In this document: positions 57,963 through 64,000 of the stretch, one piece after another | Position numbering within the stretch: the stretch's first letter is position 1 | How the letters are laid out: each line of letters opens with the position of its first letter | Origin: Flectobacillus roseus | GTDB lineage: Bacteria; Bacteroidota; Bacteroidia; Cytophagales; Spirosomataceae | Assembly: GCF_030056665.1 (NCBI RefSeq) | Contig: NZ_JASHIG010000002.1 | Direction: 5' to 3' (one strand) | DNA length: 64,000 nucleotides | Notes under the pieces: model-generated | Told to the model about the DNA's origin: nothing | The model's input: the letters and a program-made list of their open reading frames with translations, nothing else | The model's database searches: none | Made by a program: the position numbers and the translations under genes

Positions 57963-59939
57963 TTACAAAATCTGTTCCCAAGCCTCCTCGACTGTTTGAA
58001 CAGGTCGTCGACATGCTTTATTGAAACAAACATAAATATTGGTTTGTCCATCAAAGGCCGTACGGTGTTCGAGCAGTGGAAGTTCACTCTTATCTTTGGT
58101 AGCTGACAGGACTTTATTGGGAAAATACTTTTGATCTATTTTAGCTCGAAAATCCAAATAACTCTCTCCAACAATAGCGATTTCTACAGTTGGGTTCACC
58201 AGTTGTGATGCTAAACAAGCCCAGTTTGTCAAATAATCAGCATTTTTGGTAAGCATTTCTTTCATTTTACCCACCATCAATTTAGATAAATCTGTAAAAT
58301 CTTCTCTATCTAAAATCAAACCAAGTGTATAAAAATTCCTAGCCATCATAGAGTTCGAACTAGGAATGACATTGTCAAATATTTCCTTCTTACGAACAAT
58401 CAAAGCCTCTGCATTTTTATCAGTAAAGAAAAATAATTCATCCTCCTCATCCCAAAAATTAAGATATACATAAAGTGAAAGCTTTTCGGCTAGATGTAAC
58501 CATTTTTCCTCAAAACAAACTTGATATAAACTTGTAAATCCGTCTATTACAGCAGCGTAATCTTCTAAAAATCCTTGAATTTTAGCCTCTCCGTTTTTGT
58601 ACGAATGCCACAACTGATTGTCATTCAACAAATGTTTTTCAATAAATGACGCATTTTTCAAGGCTAAATCTAAGAACTTTTCTTCGCCGAAAACTTTGTA
58701 GGCATCTACCAAACCTTTGAGTGCTAAGCCATTCCAAGAACACAACATTTTATCGTCGAGTCCTGGCTTAATTCGCTGATTTCTATGTGCCATCAAGAGA
58801 GCAATTTCATCAGCAAAATCAGAATTCAGGAATGTATGGTTTTTCCAAAGTATATTAACCCCATGCTCCCAGTTACCCTCCATACTCACCTGATATGCAC
58901 GGCAAAACTTATCTGCCTTTTCCCCTAAAATCTGGTGTATTTCGGCATGAGTCCACACATAATATTTTCCTTCTACTCCTTCTGAATCAGCATCTTGTGC
59001 CGAATAAAATCCACCTTCAGGGCTTAACATTTCACGTTCTAACCAATCTATTGTTTCAAATACAACCTGCTGGTAAAGAGGCAATTCTGTCAAGGAATAT
59101 GCTTCAGAATATAAACTCAAAAGTTGTCCATTATCATAAAGCATTTTTTCGAAGTGAGGACAAAACCATTCTCCATCAACCGAATAGCGAGCAAAACCTC
59201 CCCCTAGTTGGTCATAAATACCACCTTTGGCAATTTTACTCAAGGTCAAACGTAAATGCACTAAAGCCTCCTCTTTTTTCTCACCACCTGCTTGAATATA
59301 TCTCAAAAGAAATAACCAAACCGAAGGCATAGGAAACTTAGGAGCACGTTCGAATCCACCCCACTGAGGATCGAAAGTACCTGAAAGTTTTTGGTACATC
59401 GCCTCTAAATCGTCAATATTAAAACCAATTTCATCCGACTGCAAACCATATTTTACAGACTCCAAGAAAGACATATTTTCTGTAAATCCTTCCGCAGATT
59501 TTTGCAAATCAGGCAAATGATTTTGAAATCCTTCACTTACGGCATAAAGAAGTTTTTTCCAATTCATAGGCGGAAAATATGTTCCACCATAGAAAGGTTT
59601 TCCATCGGGCATCAAAAATACGTTGAGTGGCCAACCACCCTGAATACCCATCGCCTGCACAGCATCCATGTATATGGCGTCTACATCGGGACGCTCTTCT
59701 CTATCAACTTTGATACTAACAAAGTGCTCATTCATTATGACCGCAAGTTCCTCATTTTCAAAACTTTCACGTTCCATCACATGGCACCAGTGACAGGCTG
59801 AATAGCCAATACTGACCAAAATTGGCTTATTTTCTTCCTTTGCCTTCTCTAATGCCTCTTTCCCCCAAGGAAACCAATCCACAGGGTTGTGAGCATGTTG
59901 TAATAAGTAAGGAGAAGTTTCTTTAACTAATCGATTCAT
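57963..59939 (-). CDS. YyaL/DUF255-type thioredoxin-fold and six-hairpin protein
   Basis: This 658-residue protein of the SSP411/spermatogenesis-associated 20 family has an N-terminal thioredoxin-like domain (SPYLLQHAHNPVDWFPW, IGYSACHWCHVMERESFEN with CHWC, KVDREERPDVDAIYM). A larger alpha/alpha barrel follows (GGIYDQLGGGFARYSVDGEWFCPHFEKMLYDNGQL, DADSEGVEGKYYVW, DDKMLCSWNGLALKGL). Length is usual for the family (650-700). Biochemical role is not established; the barrel resembles N-acylglucosamine epimerases. It stands alone. Confidence 0.94.
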   Translation of the reverse strand: MNRLVKETSPYLLQHAHNPVDWFPWGKEALEKAKEENKPILVSIGYSACHWCHVMERESFENEELAVIMNEHFVSIKVDREERPDVDAIYMDAVQAMGIQGGWPLNVFLMPDGKPFYGGTYFPPMNWKKLLYAVSEGFQNHLPDLQKSAEGFTENMSFLESVKYGLQSDEIGFNIDDLEAMYQKLSGTFDPQWGGFERAPKFPMPSVWLFLLRYIQAGGEKKEEALVHLRLTLSKIAKGGIYDQLGGGFARYSVDGEWFCPHFEKMLYDNGQLLSLYSEAYSLTELPLYQQVVFETIDWLEREMLSPEGGFYSAQDADSEGVEGKYYVWTHAEIHQILGEKADKFCRAYQVSMEGNWEHGVNILWKNHTFLNSDFADEIALLMAHRNQRIKPGLDDKMLCSWNGLALKGLVDAYKVFGEEKFLDLALKNASFIEKHLLNDNQLWHSYKNGEAKIQGFLEDYAAVIDGFTSLYQVCFEEKWLHLAEKLSLYVYLNFWDEEDELFFFTDKNAEALIVRKKEIFDNVIPSSNSMMARNFYTLGLILDREDFTDLSKLMVGKMKEMLTKNADYLTNWACLASQLVNPTVEIAIVGESYLDFRAKIDQKYFPNKVLSATKDKSELPLLEHRTAFDGQTNIYVCFNKACRRPVQTVEEAWEQIL

Positions 59940-59976
59940 AATAATATTTGATATAAAAATGGTTGTATTGTATATG

Positions 59977-60123
59977 TAAGTTAGTAAGCAAAAGAAAATT
60001 CAACTGTTGGGCTTTCTGCTATGAGCATTCGGCAAAACATATCTATCGTTACTAAAAAAACTTTCACACTCTTTGAGTTATGCCTGTTGCCTAAAACTCA
60101 AATCTAATGTTGCCACTAACTTA
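59977..60123 (+). repeat. A-type inverted-repeat element, copy A7
   Basis: This 147-bp element has left end TAAGTTAGTAAGCAAAAGAA. Its right end reads TAAGTTAGTGGCAACATTAG on the other strand. The core GGGCTTTCTGCTATGAGCAT and TGCCTGTTGCCTAAAACTCA is diverged. It lies between the YyaL and T9SS genes. Confidence 0.65.
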
Positions 60124-60220
60124 AGTGCTTGAAAAGAATTTACCATTTTTAAAATTAAGGTGGCAAAAATAAATATTTCTCTTCAAAATGTGTTGGTATA
60201 ACACTATTCCTAAGCAAAAC

Positions 60221-61867
60221 TTAATTATTCGTCAAAAACACTTTTTGCTCCATCAAATGTCCTTGGTTATTCACCCTCAAAATATAAACACCAGTTGGTA
60301 ATTTAGGGTTTAGAACACGTCGGTTGGCAACAAAACTTTCGTTGGGCAAGTCAGCCCAATTGGCTTCAAATCTTATATTTCCCATTAAATCGTACAGCTG
60401 GACTATTCCTGTAATTGATCCCGACCCTTGATACTCAAGATTGATAGGACCAGCACTTGGATTGGGATAAACTAGTATTTTTTCTGTAAACTTTTCCAAC
60501 GTAAAAGCCTGTAAAAAGGTTTCTTTTCCCTTTAGGACAATACTCTTGCTCCACGAACCAATCCGAATAGTGAGGTTAGTCGTTGCGTTATCATTAGCAA
60601 ACTCGTTGATGGCAGCTACTAAAACACTGTCTCCTTTGATAACCGCACGCCAAATGGGGTCATAATCTTGAAAATGTTGATGAGCTGTTTTAGGAATGTA
60701 AAGGGAATAATCTCCTGTGAAAAAGCTTTTGTATTGAGACATACGGTAGAGACCATTGACAAAATACTCATACTTATTCAGGTTCATGGTATCCTGTCTG
60801 GCAATTGGCCCTTCCCATAGAAAAATCCCTTTTGCTCCCGAAAAATAAGGCATAATAGCCTGTGCTTCAATCAAATGCTTGGGAATAGACTGATCGAAGG
60901 CATAATTGGAGTTTTGGCAACGATTATACCCAAGCCATTCAAACAAAATAACATCTTTATTGCTACGAGCACGATTAGCCTCCACTTGAAACAACTGATA
61001 GGCAACATTGCTGTAGTTGGGAAAATTACGGTACTCATAACAAAAATAGGCTGAAGGAGTCAAGTGGGTATTTTGTGCATAAAATGGCCCGCCTACTTTC
61101 TGAGTAAGTGAATCTTTCATATAGTAATTTAGCGGAGTAGGTTCATCCAAAATCGCCTTCCAAGAGTAACCAATAGGAAATTCTTGATTTTTGATAGGTG
61201 CATCACTGTAGGAAGCAATTTTTGTAGTTTTGGGAAAACCAATATCCCATAGGTAATTTATGGGTTTTGCGTACAGATTCATCAAATCACGCTTGTATCG
61301 CTCAACAAATGCCGAATCTGGAAGGTTTTTATAATTTTGCGGCACACCCGACGATTGCTTCAAGGTCAAAATACTATTATTGCTGGGTCTTTCCCTTTCG
61401 ATATCCAAAACTAAAAAATCATATTGAGGAAATGCTTGGCCTCTAGTATCATTAAACTCATTGGCAAAATTTTGCATGCTTCCTTTCCAATACGACTGAT
61501 AGGTCGCCAAGTTATTTTCCCAAGGACTTTCCAATTCATACCAAGGCTGTCCACCAATACTAGCCACGCCATACCAAAGAAAAGCACGATTTTTTACAGG
61601 TAAATCTGCGTCAAACTGATTATATCTCGCCAAATGACTAAAGCCATGCTTCAAAGGTTCTTGAATATCATTGGCGACTCTTGGCCCTGTATAAACATTC
61701 AAAAATGGCAAGGAAAAGTTCGGAAATTGTTGCCAATTGATAGTTCCTTTGCTGGAAGATGGTGTAAAAACAAAGCTATTTTGACCAAATGAATGGGAGA
61801 AGAAACTCATCAAAAACATCCAACAAGGTACAATGATTGGAAGCCTATTTCTCAAATTTCTGAGCAT
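60221..61867 (-). CDS. T9SS-exported protein with TIM-barrel-like region, unknown function
   Basis: The 548-residue protein has a signal peptide (CWMFLMSFFSHSFGQ) and a C-terminal type A sorting domain (YPNPSAGPINLEYQGSG, YDLMGNIRF, LPTGVYILRVN, KVFL) that sends it out through the type IX system. The middle 400 residues (YDFLVLDIERERPSN, FEWLGYNRCQN, AKGIFLWEGPIARQD) look like a glycoside-hydrolase-type (beta/alpha) barrel, with acidic residues at strand ends. I do not recognise a CAZy family. The gene is alone; substrate and activity are unknown. Confidence 0.75.
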   Translation of the reverse strand: MLRNLRNRLPIIVPCWMFLMSFFSHSFGQNSFVFTPSSSKGTINWQQFPNFSLPFLNVYTGPRVANDIQEPLKHGFSHLARYNQFDADLPVKNRAFLWYGVASIGGQPWYELESPWENNLATYQSYWKGSMQNFANEFNDTRGQAFPQYDFLVLDIERERPSNNSILTLKQSSGVPQNYKNLPDSAFVERYKRDLMNLYAKPINYLWDIGFPKTTKIASYSDAPIKNQEFPIGYSWKAILDEPTPLNYYMKDSLTQKVGGPFYAQNTHLTPSAYFCYEYRNFPNYSNVAYQLFQVEANRARSNKDVILFEWLGYNRCQNSNYAFDQSIPKHLIEAQAIMPYFSGAKGIFLWEGPIARQDTMNLNKYEYFVNGLYRMSQYKSFFTGDYSLYIPKTAHQHFQDYDPIWRAVIKGDSVLVAAINEFANDNATTNLTIRIGSWSKSIVLKGKETFLQAFTLEKFTEKILVYPNPSAGPINLEYQGSGSITGIVQLYDLMGNIRFEANWADLPNESFVANRRVLNPKLPTGVYILRVNNQGHLMEQKVFLTNN

Positions 61868-62104
61868 AATTTATATTTAGTTTGTATTGAACTTTTCTAA
61901 TAATCAGAAGAACTGTACTAGCTAATTTTAGTTCTTTATTTCAAAGAAAACGATGAAATGAGAGAAATTTTCTGGTCGGCTAGTTTCTTTTTTTGAAAAA
62001 CATCACAATTCATCAGTTCTCACCAAAAATGCCTACTGAATAAGGAAACATCGTTCTTTTTTTGTTATTTTGTAAAAAATTTAAGGATAAAAACCTTACC
62101 AAAG
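61868..62104. other. Divergent intergenic region
   Basis: These 237 bp separate the T9SS gene and the FAD dehydrogenase gene and should hold both promoters. The end next to 62105 contains T tracts and TTATTTTGTAAAAAAT. No gene or hairpin stands out. Confidence 0.4.
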
Positions 62105-63694
62105 ATGAAAAAACAACTTTCTCTGGTATTAGAGCCAGAAATTGCATTTGACCAAGATAACTTCGTTAACAAGGTAAAAAATATTCTTCAGGTTTCTGCC
62201 ACTGAAGAGGCTCACGTTCGAGCTATTAAGCGTTCGATTGATGCAAGAGGTCGTCAGGTAAAAGTTAACGTTGAAGTAGAAGCTTTCATCAATGAGGCGC
62301 CTACATCCATGATTGAATTTACAAGGGACTACCCTAATGTATCTAACGCTCCCCAAGCTATAATTGTTGGCGCTGGGCCGGCAGGGATGTTTGCTGCTTT
62401 ACGTTTGATTGAGTTGGGAGTAAAACCCATTTTAATTGAAAGAGGTAAAGATGTCAGAACTCGTCGTCGTGATTTGGCTGCTATCAACAAAGAGCATTAT
62501 GTCAATCCTGAATCGAACTATTGCTTTGGCGAAGGCGGTGCGGGTACGTACTCTGATGGTAAACTTTATACCAGAAGTAAAAAGCGTGGTGATATTCGCC
62601 GAATTCTTGAAATTTTTGTCGCACACGGTGCCACTGAGGAAATTTTGGTAGATGCGCACCCTCATATCGGAACCAACAAACTCCCTAAAATTGTAGCTGA
62701 ACTTCGCGAGAGCATTAAAAATGCAGGAGGTGAAGTGCATTTCGAAACGAAGGTTACTGATTTTATTCTCGAACAAAATACGCTGAAAGGTGTTGTTTTG
62801 GGAGATGGTCGTGAAATAAAGGGAATTGGAGTTATTCTGGCTACAGGACACTCTGCTAGGGACATTTTCGAACTTTGCCAGCAACGAAATATTTATATTG
62901 AGGCAAAGCCTTTTGCTATGGGAGTACGTATTGAGCACCCACAAAGTTTGATCGATTCGCTCCAATATCATCGTAAAGAACGAGGACAATATTTACCTGC
63001 CGCATCATACAGTTTGGTGGCACAAACTTATTTTAAAGGTGTTCAAAGAGGGGTATTTTCTTTTTGTATGTGTCCTGGCGGTTTTATTGTACCTGCTGCT
63101 ACTGCACCGGGTGAACTTGTGGTAAATGGTATGTCTCCTTCTCGAAGAGATTCAAAATTTGCCAACTCAGGAATGGTTGTGGCAGTAAACGACATAGACC
63201 TTGAGCCTTACAAAGAGTATGGAGCTTTGGCTGGATTACAATTACAAAAAGAGCAAGAACAACGAGCTTGCCAAATGATGAATGGCACACAAGTGGCTCC
63301 AGCGCAATTAGTGGGTGATTTTTTACAACAAAAAGTATCTAAAGAACTTCTTGAAACCTCTTATCAACCGGGCTTGAGTAGTTCAGATATGCTTGATGTG
63401 TTGTTTCCTCACATTGGAAAACCTCTTCAGGATGGTATCAAGCAGTTTGGTCAGAAAATGAGAGGCTACGGTACTAACCAAGGACAAATCATTGGTATCG
63501 AAAGTCGTACTTCTTCTCCAGTCCGTATTCCGAGAGATAAAGAAAGTTTGGAGCATGTTATTGTGAAAAGACTATATCCTTGCGGTGAAGGAGCTGGTTA
63601 TGCTGGTGGGATTATGTCGGCTGCCATGGATGGTGAAAGATGTGCAGAGCAACTTGTAGCGAGATATGCCCCCAACAGTCATTATAGTTTGTAA
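62105..63694 (+). CDS. COG2509-type FAD-dependent dehydrogenase
   Basis: This 529-residue flavoprotein has an N-terminal alpha/beta segment (residues 1-75), FAD-binding AIIVGAGPAGMFAALRLIELG (about 86-106), and ERGKDVRTRRRDLAAIN. YCFGEGGAGTYSDGKLYTRSKKRG, GVILATGHSARDIFELCQ, FAMGVRIEHPQ, FCMCPGGFIVPAA and C-terminal YPCGEGAGYAGGIMSAAMDG follow. It resembles the uncharacterised HI0933-like/COG2509 dehydrogenases, whose substrate is unknown. The C-terminal G-E-G-A-G-Y-A-G-G-I element binds FAD. Monocistronic, followed by a hairpin. Confidence 0.93.
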   Translation: MKKQLSLVLEPEIAFDQDNFVNKVKNILQVSATEEAHVRAIKRSIDARGRQVKVNVEVEAFINEAPTSMIEFTRDYPNVSNAPQAIIVGAGPAGMFAALRLIELGVKPILIERGKDVRTRRRDLAAINKEHYVNPESNYCFGEGGAGTYSDGKLYTRSKKRGDIRRILEIFVAHGATEEILVDAHPHIGTNKLPKIVAELRESIKNAGGEVHFETKVTDFILEQNTLKGVVLGDGREIKGIGVILATGHSARDIFELCQQRNIYIEAKPFAMGVRIEHPQSLIDSLQYHRKERGQYLPAASYSLVAQTYFKGVQRGVFSFCMCPGGFIVPAATAPGELVVNGMSPSRRDSKFANSGMVVAVNDIDLEPYKEYGALAGLQLQKEQEQRACQMMNGTQVAPAQLVGDFLQQKVSKELLETSYQPGLSSSDMLDVLFPHIGKPLQDGIKQFGQKMRGYGTNQGQIIGIESRTSSPVRIPRDKESLEHVIVKRLYPCGEGAGYAGGIMSAAMDGERCAEQLVARYAPNSHYSL

Positions 63695-63708
63695 AATATA
63701 AAACCATA

Positions 63709-63762
63709 ACTCTAATCGTTTGAAAGAAGAAAATTCACAACTTTTTATTAAACGGTTAGAGT
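63709..63762 (+). terminator. Stem-loop after the FAD dehydrogenase gene
   Basis: ACTCTAATCGTTT pairs with AAACGGTTAGAGT, with one wobble, over a 28-nt loop, starting 15 bp after the stop. The following tract is only weakly T-rich. The remaining bases to 64000 show no gene. Confidence 0.5.
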
Positions 63763-64000
63763 CAATTTTAAGCGTTTGATTTTCAATCAAAAGGCAAGAA
63801 AATCAAGGCTTACATTTTAAAAAACCGACGATTAAACGAATAGGAAATTATATTATATTACCCGTATGACAATGCTAAAGTTTGTATATATGCCTATTTC
63901 CTACTAATTTATATCAATTTTATACATTCTATTTAATAACAAAACAATCGACATTGCTATTGAGATAATTTATGACTGACTTCAATCACTTTATCGACAA

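Noticed and set aside
62432..62989. 185-codon minus-strand frame opposite the FAD dehydrogenase
   Set aside because: It lies wholly within conserved FAD-dehydrogenase motifs on the other strand; the product resembles no protein family.
1..64000. tRNA, rRNA, prophage or integrative element
   Set aside because: No cloverleaf, ribosomal, integrase, transposase or phage structural sequence could be recognised by eye; a covariance-model search would be needed to exclude small RNAs.

Overview
The window is chromosomal DNA from a Bacteroidota bacterium, most likely of the order Cytophagales (Flectobacillus/Arcicella-like; the genus is a guess). The evidence is low-GC DNA, a SusC/SusD outer-membrane pair, a type IX secretion C-terminal sorting domain, TlpA-type envelope thioredoxins, an exact TAnnTTTG promoter element upstream of susC, and AT-rich rather than Shine-Dalgarno-led gene starts. 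There are about 47 protein genes. I saw no rRNA, tRNA, CRISPR array, phage or transposase gene. Many intergenic gaps hold small non-coding elements with inverted ends.

Layout. 0-4.6 kb: the 5' part of a chloramphenicol-acetyltransferase-like gene, a Crp/Fnr regulator, an envelope protein pair, thiD and a small secreted protein. 4.7-16.1 kb: a phosphonate-utilisation locus, the most interesting region. It holds a TIGR03364-type FAD oxidase and a PhnX-like phosphonatase on the minus strand. Divergently on the plus strand lie a DUF5690/MFS-like membrane protein, a SusC/SusD pair, a PhnZ-type diiron oxygenase with every ligand I could place, and a secreted alkaline-phosphatase-superfamily hydrolase. 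No glycoside hydrolase is present, so the SusCD pair appears to serve organophosphonates rather than a glycan. 16.3-19.3 kb: a PhoB-like response regulator without an adjacent kinase, then an LpxH-like phosphoesterase with a MurG-like glycosyltransferase. 19.7-26.7 kb: a quinone oxidoreductase, a 50-residue protein, and a gluconate module (two FGGY kinases, an AraC regulator, short-form 6-phosphogluconate dehydrogenase). 26.8-31.7 kb: a secreted esterase, a pectin methylesterase and a Tat-exported phosphocholine-type phospholipase C. 31.9-42.9 kb: a PAS/GAF protein with a kinase dimerisation segment but no ATPase domain, an NTF2/GNAT/nitrilase group, and a 1518-residue hybrid histidine kinase. 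43-50.8 kb: acetoacetyl-CoA synthetase, a Glu/Leu-type dehydrogenase, two TlpA paralogues sharing an almost identical 5' segment, and asparaginase. 51-55.8 kb: a five-gene envelope operon (membrane flippase-like protein, two GT2 glycosyltransferases, NodB deacetylase, TatD). 55.9-64 kb: ruvC, an unknown envelope protein, a YyaL-type protein, a T9SS-exported protein and a COG2509 flavoprotein.

How the genes could work together. In the phosphonate locus I infer that SusD and SusC capture and import a phosphonate compound, the periplasmic hydrolase trims esters, DUF5690 carries the product across the inner membrane, and two cytoplasmic branches release phosphate: FAD oxidase to phosphonoacetaldehyde to PhnX-like hydrolase, and PhnZ acting on 1-hydroxy-2-aminoethylphosphonate. 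The phospholipase C and PhoB-like regulator would fit a wider phosphorus-scavenging theme, but that is inference.

Repeats. Four inverted-repeat families (called B, A, C and D here) fill many intergenic gaps. Three of four full-length B copies lie within or beside the phosphonate locus, and one sits inside a C element with an exact 7-bp duplication, which is good evidence of past mobility.
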